Source: Aselliscus stoliczkanus (lineage: Eukaryota > Chordata > Mammalia > Chiroptera > Hipposideridae). Taken from it: a stretch of 64,000 nucleotides of DNA. Positions within the stretch are counted from its first letter, which is position 1; each line of letters starts with the position of its first letter. This document shows positions 42,034 to 53,690 of this stretch, one piece after another. The notes beneath the pieces were generated by a model. That model saw only the letters and a program-made list of their open reading frames with translations. It was not told the origin of the DNA and searched no databases. The translations under genes and the position numbers were made by a program. The stretch lies in contig CM066727.1 of assembly GCA_033961575.1 (NCBI GenBank), positions 116,424,434 to 116,488,433 of the forward strand, written 5' to 3'.

Positions 42034-43370
42034 GCAATTTGTGCTTCTTAATCCCTTCCTCTTTTTCTTGTTGCTTTTTAAGATTCTCTTTTTGTCTTTA
42101 ACTTTTGGCATTTTAATTATGATGTGTCTTGTGTTGGTTTCTTTGGGTTCATTTTGTTTGGTACTCTCTGTGCTTCCTGGGCTTGTATATTTATTAGCTT
42201 TGCCAGGTTAGGGAAGTTTTTGTTATTTGTTCAAATAGGTTTTCAATTCCTTGCTTTCTCTCTTCTCCTTCTGGTACCCCTATTATGTGAATGTTGGTAG
42301 GCTTGGTGTTGTTCCAGAGACCCCCTAACTGTCTTCATTTTTTTGGATTCTTTTTTCTTTTTGCTGTTCTGATTGGGGGTTTCCTTATCTTGTAAACTGC
42401 TTATTTGATCCTATGCTTCATCTAATCTATTTTTTATTTCCTCTAATATATTCTTCATTTAAGTTATTGTATTCTTTATTTCTGACTGATTCCTTTTTGT
42501 GTTTTCTATCTCCATTTTGTGTTTCCTATCTCTTTGTAGAAGTTCTCACTGAGATCACTGAGCATCCTTATAACCATTGTTTTGAACTCTGAGTCTGGTA
42601 GATCACTTGTTTCCATTTTGTTTAGTTCTCTTTCTGGAGTTTTGTTCTATTCTTTCATTTGGGACATGTTTCTTTGTCTCCCCATTGTGGCTGGCTCCCT
42701 ATATTTGTTTCTATGTATTAAATAGGGCTGCTGTGTCTCTCGGTCTTAGTAGAGTGATCTTATGTAGTAGGTGCTGTATGGGGCCCACTGGTATAGTCTC
42801 CCTGGTCACTTGGGCCAGGTAACTATAAGTGTGTCCCTTGTGTGGGTTGTGTGTGCCCTCCTGTTGTAGTTGAGCCTTGGTTGCTATTTGCACATCAATG
42901 GTAGAGACTGCCCCTCAGGCTGATTGATTGTGAGGACTGGCCTTGACTAAGGTGGAGGGGCTGCTGTGTTGGGACTGACCCTATTGAGCAGGATTTCCTT
43001 TAGCCGGGCTCTGGTGCCTTCCCAGTGTGCCCTTTGGGTGTGTCATCCCCAGAGGTAGCCAGGTGATGCTTTGGCTGGGTCCAAAGCTAGCCTCCAGGCA
43101 TGCTGGTTCCCAGGGCCTTCTGGGAGGGGCCCCGCCACAGGCCAACTTTAGCCATAGCCTGTGCCCCACCTGGTATGAGCCACAAAATCCACAGATGACC
43201 ACCATCCTTACTGGGTTTGGACATGCCTTGAAAAGCAAAGCTGTGAACTGAGGCTGGCTGCCATTAGTGCCAGGTTTGGAGCTGCTCAGCCAGAGGTACA
43301 GGACATACCAAAGCCAGATGTTGTTTATTTAGGTTTTGTGAACCTTTAAGAAATTTTAGGAAAGTCTGCA

Positions 43371-43408
43371 GCATGAGCCTAACCCTAACCCTAACCCTGG
43401 CATGAGCC
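43371..43408 (-). repeat. Telomere-like (TTAGGG)3 within L1 5'UTR
   Basis: Between two copies of gcatgagcc (43371-43379 and 43400-43408) lies cctaaccctaaccctaacc plus ct. That is three to four vertebrate telomere units in a place where the sister L1 has none. Confidence 0.85.
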
Positions 43409-44339
43409 AAACCAGGTGGTTTGTATGGGAAAGCTGCTGGAAGCATCCTGGGTGTGCCGGAAAGTTGGGTGGGGTGGAGGATCAGAATCACCAAGATGGG
43501 GTGAACAAAGGGTTTTAGCCAGTTTGATGGAGACTCAGACATGGCAGCAGCCTACGTCTGCAGGCTAGGAGGCAGGAGGGCTCAACAAAGGAACAATAGG
43601 TTCCACCAGCACTTCTGTCTGGGAGAAAGCTGCCCATCTAGACCTTGCCCTAAAGCCCTGCCTCTTTTCAAGCTGCTGCCCCGGGGCTGGAGTTCAGAGC
43701 AAGTGGGTCCATCAGCAAGTAAGTCTGAGCATGGGCCCTTTAAGAGGATCACCTGGGAGTGCAGCCACCTTAGTTTCACTCAACCACAATCTCCACTGGT
43801 TTTCACAGCCAGAAGTTCTGGGGACTTTTCTTTCTGGCACTGGAACCCTGGGCTGGAAAGCCTGCTGTGGAGCTGAGACCCCTTGCTCCTCTGGGGGAGA
43901 CCTCCATAGCCAAGGTATCTCTCCCCACTTTTAACAGGTGTGGGACCAGCCTGTTTCGCATCTCTGCCCCTCCTACCTAGTCTCAAGGTGGTTTCTTCTG
44001 TATGTCCTTAGAGGTAGGACTTAGGTTCAGCTAGACTTCAGGTGGTTCTCAATAGTGGTTATTCTGTAGTTTAGTTATAATTTTGATGTGGTCATGAGAG
44101 GAGGTAAGTACAGTTTATGCCTATTCCGCTATCTTGACTGAATCCTCTTGGCTTGATCTTCTATGCTAAACAACTGTGAATTTTTTAAAAGGAGAACAAA
44201 AGATAGCCAGCAAGAGAAATAAGTACTGCCTTAAAAAATGTATCAGTCACAGCTCTTAGATATGTAATTGTGGTACATTTAGCGTCATTTCATTTCAAAT
44301 CACATTTATGAACATCTGCTAGGTGCTAGGCACTGTGTG

Positions 44340-44439
44340 AAGCTCTAGAGCAGCACTGTCCAATAAAAATATAATGTAAGCCACATATGTAATTCTAAAG
44401 TTTCTAATGGTCACATTACCATTAAAAAGAAATAGGTGA
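44340..44439 (+). mobile_element. hAT-Charlie-like MITE fragment
   Basis: It contains 'agcactgtccaataaaaata', 'gtaagccacatatgtaattc' and 'tggtcacattaccattaaaa', resembling old mammalian hAT (MER5-type) MITEs. The SINE at 44440 inserted at its end. Confidence 0.55.
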
Positions 44440-44920
44440 GGGCTGGTCGAGTGGCACATTGGTTAAGAGTTAGCTTGGGATGCCAGCTTTGAGCAGCAGG
44501 GCCCCAGTTCAAATCCCACACATGAGGGCCAGTGACACTGTGCCCTCTACAGCTAAGATGGTGAACAACAGCTCAGCCTGGAGCTGGGCTGCCATGAGTC
44601 ACCGGAGATGGTGTAGGCTGCAGTCCCTGCCGCAGTGGGTTGCCTTGAGCTACCATGAGTGGCTAGAAGCCAGCCTTGGCAGCCGGCAGCCAAAGTGAGC
44701 TGCCATGAGCCGCCATGAGCAGCCGTACAATGGCTGGCAAGTGACTGCCTCACCTGGGAAGAGCGCAATGATCACAATACCAACATGGGCCAGTGAAGTG
44801 GCATCCTCCACAACTAGACTGAAGAACAAAAGGACAGCAACTTGTCTGTTCCCCTCCCCCAACTCCCCAATGTTGTTCCCCTCCTCTAATTCCCCAATAA
44901 ATTCTTAAAAAAAACAAACA
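44440..44920 (+). mobile_element. Long composite bat SINE (copy 4)
   Basis: Head gggctggtcgagtggcacat, tctacagctaagatggtgaa, a long variable middle with repeated ctgccatgagc / taccatgagtgg units, tail ctccacaactagactgaag to aataaattctt. Target duplication agaaatag(g/a)tga (44429 and 44921). Confidence 0.92.
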
Positions 44921-44999
44921 AGAAATAGATGAATGTGACCTGGCCCTGATGACCTCCAAACTCACCTCTACACACACCGCTCCCACCCTCTCCCCCTGA

Positions 45000-45140
45000 A
45001 CTTCAACTTCCTTGGCCTTTGAAGTCGTTCCACAAGCCAGTCTCTTCCCACTTGGAGCTTTCCATGCTCATGTCTTTGCCTGGCAGCTCCTCCCCTGTCT
45101 GTGTCATTATTCCTTGTCATTTGGTAAATAGTAGTGAGTG
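45000..45140 (+). repeat. L2-like fossil
   Basis: Forward L2-like words: 'ttcaacttccttggcctttg', 'catgctcatgtctttgcctg', 'gcagctcctcccctgtctgt'. Weak. Confidence 0.3.
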
Positions 45141-46345
45141 ATGGATGATAGGAGCTGGTTATTTAGGAGTGCCTGAACTTTATGAACTAGGGAATAATGT
45201 TTTCATCCAATCATATAGAATGGAATACAAAGGGTGGAATTTTGGATGCCATGACAATAGGACTTTCATCTATGATTGTGTAGATTGTTTTGATTAGGAA
45301 CTTAAAGCCAAGCGGATGAGTGAGACTGTAAATCCACTCTGCACTTTACTCACCAAGCCATGCACTTGGCACAGGGCTGTGTTCTCCTGAAGGAAAGAAT
45401 GACTTCTAATTTCCACAAACCCACTATATTAGCCAGTGGTAGCTTTGTGCTGAAAGGGGCTCTGGGGTAGGGAAAGAGGCTTTGTCAACCCCCCTTAAAA
45501 CACATTTTGTAGATGGCCTACGCTGTCTTTCTATAAATTCTATGTAGTATAGAATGTGCATATTTGTGTTTTGTAATAATTTCTGGGTCTTAACTACGAG
45601 ATACTCACTGGGAGAAATAGAAAAAGAACAGAAATATCAATCATGTCAAATAAATCTTATTTAGAGCCCAGTATGAATCATCTTCCCTCAAGATTCCGGG
45701 TCCCTGGCATTCAGATGGAGTTTCCTATGACAGCAGGAGGCCTGGGCTTCTGTCTCAGACCCTCTCATAAGTGAGCCTTACTAAGAATCAGGGGAGAACA
45801 CGAGTCACATCCAGATGTAGGAAGCCTTCTGCAGGAAGGTCTGAGGGGCATGACCACTCAGACCTTCCTAGTGCTACACAACGCCCCTTCCAATATCACC
45901 CCATTCTACAAACTCACACCATCTTTTTTAAAGTTCTACTTATTAAACGTTAGAAAAAAGTCCAAAATATCTTCTACCCTTCTCTCTTCCCTTCTTCCTC
46001 CTTCTCATATGCTAATAATCAACCACTAAAAAATGTTTTTGGTGCATATATTCCAGCAGCGATGGAGGCACAGTCAGTTTCTGGTCTCATAGAGCTTAAC
46101 TTGGCTTCCAACCTAGTTTTCTCCCAGCAGAAAAGTTTAGGTTTGAGGTGATATGTAGGAATTTGACCTTCAGATTTCCCAAATTCCTTGTTCCTCCTTC
46201 ATGTTCTGTAACATGTTCGTAAATGCTGAAGAGACTTAGCTGTGAGTCACTGACTATAATATATGTCAAGGAGAACAAAGTACCCAGTTCTACCAACACC
46301 CCAAAAAAACAAAGCTATTTCTTCCTCATGTTCTCTGACAACTTC
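45141..46345. other. Unclassified intergenic DNA
   Basis: Unique sequence; no exon or repeat recognised. Confidence 0.45.
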
Positions 46346-46349
46346 GTAA

Positions 46350-46950
46350 GTATAGTAAATCCTCACTTAATGTCATCAATAGGTTCTTGGAAACTTCGAC
46401 TTTAAGCGAAATGATGTGTAACAAAACCAATGTCACCATAGGCTAATTGATATAAGCAAGATTTTAGTTCCTACGACATATTTCTGGTCTCTAAAACATC
46501 ACAAAACTTCAAAATAAAGACCCAAAACACTTCTAATATTAAACATTGAAATAAATGTAAGCTATGCATACATTTTAAAAAGATTAATAAAAACAAGATA
46601 ATTCTATTCCAATCTGCTTATTTCCAGTTTAGGATCACATGACCAGAGACTATCCCTGCAGCTCAGGGACAGGATACCCACCCTGGACAGGATACCCTTC
46701 CATCACAAGGCCACTCACACATACACACATTCACTCATACTAGGAGCATTTAAAAATGCCAGTTAATCTAGCCTGCACATCTGTGGGATGTAGAAGGAAA
46801 TCAGAGTCCCCGGCAAAAACCCATGAAACATGGAGAGAACATGTAAATTCCACATAGATGGTAGACCCAACCAGGGATCCATTTTTATTTTCCATCAGCA
46901 TTGTAACAAAATAACTTGAACAAAACAACATGATTCGAGGTCCTGCTGAA
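46350..46950. mobile_element. Old DNA-transposon fossil
   Basis: Left: gtaaatcctcacttaatgtc and tcgactttaagcgaaatgat. Right (minus): cagcaggacctcgaatcatg with roughly inverted similarity. The middle carries 'acccaccctggacaggat', 'gggatgtagaaggaaatcag' and 'catggagagaacatgtaaat', a motif set I know from an old widespread vertebrate repeat. Family not named with confidence. Confidence 0.45.
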
Positions 46951-47099
46951 ATTCAGATTTCCCAAACACCAAATCAGACTGACCTGCAGGGCAGACCTTC
47001 ACCAGGCATCACCTTGTCATATTTCTTCTTCAGGCCTCAGCTGCTGAGCACACCATTTAGGTTTTTTTAACTCACTCCCCCTTATCAAAGTTTTTATAT

Positions 47100-47950
47100 C
47101 ATTTATAGCCTCACATTTATTCATTTACCATCAGATATTTGTTGAGTTCCTGTATTAATTTTGCAATGAGTTTGGATAAACACTAAAAGTGATAAGACAC
47201 ACTCCAATCCCTGCCTTTTTTTTTTTTTAGGATTTTATTGGGGAATTAGTGGGGGGAACAGCGTTGCAGGACATGGGGAAAGGGGAACAGACAAGTTGCT
47301 GTCCTTTTTGTTCTTCAGTCTAGTTGTGGAAGATGTCACTTCACTGGCCCATTTGTTATTATCATTGCACTCTTCCCCATGAGGCAGATGGGTTGCCGGC
47401 CTCTGGATGGCCCTTACAGTGGCTCTTGGAAACTCCACGGGCTGCCGGCTGCTTATGCTGGCTGCTGGCCACTCACTGTAGCTTATGGCAGCCTATGCCA
47501 TTACTGGCGACTCACAGCAGCCCAGCTCCAAGTGGAGCTGTTGTTCACCATCTTAGCTGTAGAGGGCAGTGTCACTGGTCCTCATATGTGGGACCTGAAC
47601 CAGGGCTCTGCTGCTCAGAGCTGGCATCCCAAGCCAGCTCTTAACCATCATGCCACTCGGCCAGCCCTGTCCCTACCATTTTTAACTCATGGGCTAGTGG
47701 AGGAGACAAACAAGTATGTAGGACGTTTCAGCTCAGGATGATAAGAGCCATGATAAATCTATAAAAACACAGAAAACATAGCCACTAACTTGAGCTGATA
47801 GAACTGGGGAGGTTTCACGGAGGAGACGATTTTTGAACTGAATCTTAGAGAATGAATAGGAATTAACCAGACAGGGAAGCGGAGGAAGGCAATTCTAGGC
47901 AGAGGGAACAGAGTGTGCAAAGTGCCAAGGAAGGTGTGCTGTATCTTCAT
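47100..47950 (-). repeat. L2 LINE 3' region split by a SINE
   Basis: Reverse-complement L2: 'tcatttaccatcagatattt', 'cactccaatccctgcc' to the left of the SINE; 'taactcatgggctagtggag', 'gataagagccatgataaatc' and 'ggcagagggaacagagtgtg' to the right. Confidence 0.65.
47216..47669 (-). mobile_element. Long composite bat SINE (copy 5)
   Basis: Poly-T and gattttattggggaattagt at the left, then agttgctgtccttttt, ctagttgtggaagatgtcac, a variable middle (ggctgccggctgcttatgct), tccaagtggagctgttgttc and atcatgccactcggccagcc at the right. Flanks share tccct(g/a)cc. Confidence 0.9.
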
Positions 47951-48264
47951 TCTCTTCAGAGACACACCATTCCTTCAGTACAGCTTCCCTCTATCTGAAA
48001 ACCTGGGAATTAAAGAGACAAGTTATCTGTTCCCCCTCCCCCACACTCAACGTGTAATGGTGAGACAGGCAGAGGATACTGCTGTAGACACTCCCATTCA
48101 AAAGGGGAACATGGGGGCATCCAGGAGTCCCAGGTCTAAAGCCATTTTGACCCAGCAGGGCACATGTGCACAGCTCCTTGATTGGAGATCCAGCCCTGGG
48201 AATTACTCAGTGTGGCCCTTGGTCCTACCATTCTTTCTTTTCCTTAAAAGGTAATCCAAATTCA

Positions 48265-48405
48265 GGGCCTGCCAAATGGCTCGGTTGATTAAGAGCTCGT
48301 TCAAGAGCGCGAGCTGAGCTCTGAGCAACAGCAGTTCGATGCTCAGCCTGAGCTGAGTTGCCGTTGAGCTGCCAACATAATGGCTCAGCTAAAAAAAAAA
48401 AAATT
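48265..48405 (+). mobile_element. Bat SINE, same subtype as in the mariner
   Basis: Head gggcctgccaaatggctcgg, gagctgagctctgagcaaca, B-box-like cagttcgatgctcag, end atggctcagct plus poly-A. Perfect target duplication taatccaaattca (48252 and 48408). Confidence 0.92.
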
Positions 48406-48419
48406 AGTAATCCAAATTC

Positions 48420-49150
48420 AAATTGATTCAGCCTATAACAATTTGGGGATCCAAAGACTTATTTTTATTTTTTATTTTTGTACTTTCTCTGTCTCTTTTA
48501 GTCCAAGCTGGTGGTGTTTCTGCTTATACAATTCTCTGAAAATCTTTGGGAGCCTCCTATGAATTTTACTGTGGTTCATGCCACTAGAAAAAAAGCCACA
48601 TCCACAAATTTCTTCATGATAAAACATCGTCCATCTTGGGCCTTTGGGGAAACTGCCAAGGATTCTTAAAGGTTTTGTTTTCATGTTTGTTTGGTTTTGT
48701 TTTGACTGAGCAGTTCTCTAAGGCATTACCTTAAATCCTTCCAAGGTCTTAACAAAGACTTTTTAAATCACACTCTCCATTTCCTCTTTACACCATGTGT
48801 TTCTGGCTATTTCTTAAATTTTGTTTTGGTTCAGAAGCCATTCTTAATTTAACAGAGCTTTCCATCTGGAGAGGCAGGGGTTCTGAAAGATAGGGCGAGT
48901 GAAAGATTTTATTTGATGCTGTCTTTAAAAATAAGCAATCAAGCAAACAAACCAAGGACTTTCTCAGGACACAAAATAGTTCATTTGGAGGAAAGTATCA
49001 AAATTCTGTAGGAAACATTTTCAATTCTCTATTTGAAAGCAAAACCCAGAGAATGAGATCCATTCCTAACATTCTAGGAGACAGAAAAAACAACAATGTA
49101 GGGTTAAATTTATGTTAGGCTAATGTGGGTTATAATTGTTTTACTTTTAT
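48420..49150. other. Unclassified intergenic DNA
   Basis: No recognised repeat or exon. Confidence 0.4.
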
Positions 49151-49154
49151 TTTT

Positions 49155-49385
49155 GAACAGCATTAGCTTGACAGTGGGACGAGTCCATGGCAGTGTGGGA
49201 AAGTGCTGTGGGCTGAGGACTCATGCAGACCTGGGCTCTTTTCCTAATCTCCATAAGCCCAGTTTCTTCATCTCTACACTAGAATTATAATTATAATTAC
49301 CTTGTAAGGCTGACGTGAGTATTAGAGGAAATATATTGTACTTGAAATTGCCAAGCAGAACATTAACAGGTGATCAATAAACGAC
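49155..49385 (+). repeat. MIR SINE fossil
   Basis: Forward MIR: 'cccagtttcttcatctctac', 'aattaccttgtaaggctgac' and 'acattaacaggtgatcaata'. Confidence 0.6.
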
Positions 49386-49399
49386 TCTGGACTCATTGA

Positions 49400-50320
49400 C
49401 ATGGAAACCACAGAAATGATTCCTCGCACTTCCTCTGACACCTCCATTTGTCTTTCTGAAGTGTCTGAAACCAGAAAGAAGTCCACGCTCCCACTCCCTG
49501 CCATGGCCTGGAAGGAGTAAGAAGAAGGGCAGCCTCTCCTTGTTCTCTTAGTGATTAGGTTCTCTCCCATACTAAAAAAAATCCCAAATTTAGGACTATG
49601 GAATCTGAAAATCTCCAGAGACCACATTAAATCTGTTCCCAGTGGACTCTCTCAGGGAAGAAACAAAACTGATTTAATTTTATTTCTGCCTTAAATTCAC
49701 CCTGGGTCTCATCTCTCTGGATTTCTCTCTTCCCTAATCCCAAATCACCTTCATCCTGCCTCTCGGGAAAGTCCTTCAACCTTCTCCCCCAAGCAGCCTC
49801 TGAGGCCAGAGGATGGAAGCCAGTTCATGCCCTCAAGTTGGGGAAAGCATGGAATTGGACAAACGAGAGAACAAAAGTGAAAATGAGATTTGGAGAAGGA
49901 ATTTTAGGAGACTAGAGAAGTTGTTAGGAACCATGTTGATGTATATATGTGAAAGGAAGGTATGAGGGGGAGACTTGAACCAAAGCAGGGATGCAAGGAG
50001 GACGAGTTTGCAGGAGCGTTGTCTGACGGACACTTGAAGGAAAAGAGCTATGGGAGGAGTGAGCTGGAGGACGGAGCTACTTAGACTTACTAGGATACTG
50101 GGAGTCATCCTCTCCTTGCTCTCCTCATGCCTTGCTCTTTAGATAATCCCACCTTTTTATGTAATCTGTATTCTTTGCCCCTTTCCCACTTAGCTCAGGC
50201 CCTAGAGATGACCACAACTTCCTAACTAACTGCTCCTTCCACCCCGCATCCCTGCCCACCAGTTTATTAATCTCACAACCGGAGTGACCTCTCTTTAATT
50301 GGATCTTGTCCCCAACCCAC
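49400..50320. other. Unclassified intergenic DNA
   Basis: Unique, moderately GC-balanced. The frames here lack domains. Confidence 0.4.
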
Positions 50321-50329
50321 TCCATGCTT

Positions 50330-50890
50330 CAGATTTTTCAGTGGATTTTTGTACCTTCAGGATCAAGTCTGCACTCCTCATTGTGGCATATCAGGCCTCC
50401 TGTTATCTGGCCCCTGCCCACCTCTCAGCTTCATCTTTCTCGCATTCTCTGCTCCAGCCTCTCCAGGTGGCCTGTCACTCCCAGAGCCAGGTCATTCAAC
50501 ATCTTTGCTCCACTTCTCATTTCTCTTTCATCAATCTAACTTTCATGCCTTTGAATATGGTATTTCCTCTTTATGTCAGATCCTTTCCCTTTCTTCTCCA
50601 TCTAATTCCCATCTGGTTTTCATGTTTCAGCTCAACCACTCTCTTCTTGACTCCTTCCTTGCCCGTCCCCCCCACCCCACCCCCCACACACATCACAACT
50701 TCTTACCCACCTCCCACCCAAAGCTGAGCCAGGCACACTGTGCTCACTTCTGCATTAGCACTTATCCCGGTTGTGTCTGATGGGAAGAGAACCCTTCAGG
50801 ACAGAGACCTTACTGTGGTGGCATCTAGGATACCTGGTATGGTTTCTGGAACGTAGGTGCAGGAATTCCATAATGTTGACTGAGTGAATG
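50330..50890 (+). repeat. L2 LINE 3' region, long
   Basis: Forward L2 order over about 550 bp: 'caggatcaagtctgcactcc', 'aggcctcctgttatctggcc', 'cactctcttcttgactcctt', 'gcacttatcccggttgtgtc' and 'gttgactgagtgaatgaatg'. The 140-codon frames here are L2-derived or chance. Confidence 0.6.
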
Positions 50891-51835
50891 AATGAGTGGA
50901 TTAATCCTCACTGGTGGCTAAGGAGAGGCAGTCAGAAGGGATCCAGTGAAGGAGAAGGATCTGGTGAGGAAGAGAAGCATGAGGAGGTATTGAAAAGAAG
51001 GGAGGAGGGTGAATACCTTCTATTTTAAGGGAGAATAAACACTTCACCCAAGCAGCATGCTGGGTTCTTTCTTCCGCATCTGAAGGGACAATGGGGGTCG
51101 GATGAAGCGAGGGGGTGTCTCAGAACCTACACCCAGCACCACTCAGCAATCACCTGCCTCCTGTCCAGGGCCCCACTTCTTGGACCTCCAGAAGTCCCCT
51201 TGATACTAACTCTGTCCTTGCCACTTCCCTCACTACATCCCCAAACTATCACTCCCAGCCCTGGAGCAGCTCCCCCAGTCGCCTCTCGCTCCAGTGTCCC
51301 CACTTTCTTTCTACACGTCCACCCTGCCTCACTTCATATGCCCACCCCTTCCGAGCCCAACTACAAATTAGACTACTTGTCCATGTCCTCGGAGCTCAGG
51401 CTATTCACCCATCTGTCCAATTCTCCCTACCAAAGGCGTGCTGCCTCCACTTTTCAGCTTCCTAATGCTTACCGAGGACTCCCAATTTCTGTTAAGCAGT
51501 CAGAATATTTATGGACAGTCATGTTTTAAAATCTTCAAGTCACTAAATTGCATCTGAGTAAGATACTACTTTGACCAAACTTCTTTACTATTACAAGGCT
51601 GCCCTGTAGCTGGAAATTAGCGTCCCTGCTTGTGGAGGGCTCTTTCAGCTGAGGCAGGGCAGAGACGGTAATGGAGAAGCAGATCAAGGGAACCCATTCC
51701 CCCTCACCACTTGCCTCCCATCCTCTCCCCTTTGGTGCAAACATTGTCCACGGAGCCGGGCACCACAGTGTATTTTCATCTGTTTATTTTGCAATTAACA
51801 AAGAGAAGGAACCTCTTTTTGATGTGCTGGTTCAG
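50891..51835. other. Unclassified intergenic DNA
   Basis: Pyrimidine-rich at 51120-51470, giving 109-116-codon frames without any domain. No repeat named. Confidence 0.4.
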
Positions 51836-51837
51836 GG

Positions 51838-52410
51838 TTGAAAGTGTCTAGTCTCCTTGACCCCTTCGCCAGCCTCCGACATCGCAGTATGGCTGCCCAA
51901 CTGAGAAAGATTTATACTTATTTTTATATAATGGAAAACTCATTGCCGGACATCGAGTTACTCACTTTGATTTGTTTTCTTTGGAAGAAGCGGCCGGCGG
52001 CGGCAGCGCCCCAAGCTGGGTCATTAATATGGCAGCAACAGCAACAAAGACCTTTACAGCCGCTGCCTGTAAGCCGTGGATAAAGTTCAAGCATTTATTC
52101 TGTTTCAGGCCTCCCAGTGTCTATAAAAGCCCAGCACGATTATATGATCAGTGTCAAGACCCACTTTCCCCTCTTTGTGCTCCGGGATGCATTTCCCTGC
52201 CCTGTCCCTCCGTGTTGCCACCGCAGCTGCTCTGGCTTTAATAGCAACCCAAGGCACACACTATTGGAGTGTTCCTTGGGCTTTGTTTTAAACATGGTTT
52301 TTGCTTGTGTTAACTACCGCCTGGCTCTCTGACACCCGTGAATGGGGCAATGCGGGCTGTCAATCAACAACAATAATAATGCCATCTGGGTTTGAATAAT
52401 ACTAATGAGA
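51838..52410. promoter_or_regulatory. Candidate conserved enhancer-like block
   Basis: The block is free of recognisable repeats and dense in short regulatory-type words: MEF2/AT-type cttatttttata (51918), gcggccggcggcggcagcgc (51990), tcattaatatggc (52021), tctataaaagc (52120), tcaatcaacaacaataataa (52360) and atactaatgag (52399). Its mix of AT-rich and CpG-containing stretches is typical of deeply conserved developmental elements. Conservation was not tested. Confidence 0.4.
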
Positions 52411-52429
52411 AGAAGAAGAAGAGGGATAC

Positions 52430-52640
52430 TGTGTATTAACATAGCACCTTTGTCCCAGAAGCTCAGAGGGCGTTCAGGATAATAATTCATTCATGCTCCG
52501 AGCACTGCTTGGCGGTAGATATTATGATCCACTGCGGGGGACTGAGACACAGAGAGGGCAAGTGGCTGGCCCAAGGTCACCCAGTAAGTCAGAGATGGCA
52601 CTAACCTAGCGGCGTGAGTCCCCCAAAGCATTGGCCTCAC
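52430..52640 (-). repeat. MIR SINE fossil
   Basis: Reverse-complement MIR: 'gtagatattatgatccactg', 'gactgagacacagagagggc' and 'ggcccaaggtcacccagtaa'. Confidence 0.65.
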
Positions 52641-52695
52641 AGGATCACACTGAACTGTAACTCTCCGTGAATCTGTTTTAAAAATCTATCTGTGA

Positions 52696-52794
52696 GGGCA
52701 GGCCGAGTGGCGCGATGGATAAGCACTGGCTTCGGAAGCCAGCGGCCCAGGTTCGGTCCCACATATGAGGGCCAGTGACACTGCCCTCAAAAAA

Positions 52795-52837
<43 letters not shown>

Positions 52838-52838
52838 C
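52696..52838 (+). mobile_element. Short tRNA-head SINE with (AAAT)n tail
   Basis: gggcaggccgagtggcgcga, A box end tggataag, B box ggttcggtccc, cactgccctc, then the tail has become a run of about 12 aaat units (52790-52837). Confidence 0.93.
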
Positions 52839-52839
52839 T

Positions 52840-53324
52840 CTGAAAAGAGTATAGGACTCAGTTGTTCCACACCTGATGGGATGAAGAAAAGAAAAGAATG
52901 TTCTAGAGTGAAGGTGAGACCTTAGAGATCCTCGCACTACAGGAGAGCCAGGCCAAGCCAGCGGGGAGGGGTGGCGGGCACTGGTGTGCCACTTGCAGAG
53001 GCATCTGTGATTCCCACAGTGGCAGGACGTTGGTGGAAGCATGTTAAAGCAGGATGGATAAAGGGAAAGAGAGCTCTCCCATGCAGGTCAGAAGTCGAAA
53101 TCACAGGGCCAGACAGCTCAAGGAAAGCCCAATAAGGGGCAGCAGCCATCCCGGCGGAAGACTATTGCTAAGGACACCAAGAATGTCCCTGTTTGGTCTA
53201 AAATCCCATTCTGCACTTCACAGATCACATCAACGTGCGGGGGCCCCAGCTCTCCCTTCTCAATCGCACACAAGGGCGTTCACACCTGACTGTCACTTCA
53301 CAGCAGTGGAAGGTTACCTAGCTT
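52840..53324. other. Unclassified intergenic DNA
   Basis: Unique; no exon or repeat recognised. Confidence 0.4.
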
Positions 53325-53550
53325 CTCTGTGCCTCAGTTTCCACCTCTGGAGAACCGGTTGGTAACATTAACTCATTGGGTTATCTAGCCCATTGCAATA
53401 ACTTCTGAATTGATTTGCTCAACTTCAGCTTCTCCCTGATATCTATCATAGGGGTGTTATGAGGATTAAATAAATTAACATATAAAATGCTGAGAACAAT
53501 GTGAGACACATAGTGGCACTTCAGTAAATGTTAGCTATGGTCATAAGCAG
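53325..53550 (+). repeat. MIR SINE fossil
   Basis: Forward MIR: 'tctgtgcctcagtttccacc', 'ggggtgttatgaggattaaa' and 'catagtggcacttcagtaaa'. Confidence 0.65.
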
Positions 53551-53690
53551 TCATAGTCCGTTGTTATTGTTGCCATCATCTTCTTCATCATCGTCATTAC
53601 TATCCCCTAGTTTGCTGGCCACTTACTCCTGGACAGAGAGGGAATAACACAAGCACCAGGAAGGAAGAGTTTGGCCACACTGAGGACATG

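Larger units (their letters stand above)
41266..44147 (-). mobile_element. Second full-ended L1 lacking ORF2
   Basis: Minus strand: the 5' end (aagaggattcagtcaagata) is at about 44147 and the 3' end at about 41266. Flanks share ttggcttgat(t/c)tt (about 41253 and 44148). From 5': a 5'UTR of about 1.4 kb, an ORF1 portion (coiled coil, 42600-42065), then a jump near 42060 directly into the 3'UTR (agggattaag...), followed by two tandem 3' modules (41925-41516 and 41515-41266). All of ORF2 and the end of ORF1 are missing. A short SINE (41928-42033) and a telomere-like insert (43378-43399) lie inside. Sequence pairs with the plus-strand L1 at 31415-36343. Confidence 0.85.

Noticed and set aside
42060..42070. 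Splice-derived join in the minus-strand L1
   Set aside because: No clear GT-AG at the join, and a short microhomology explains it better.
50299..50780. 140-codon frames plus
   Set aside because: They lie in an L2 3' fossil.
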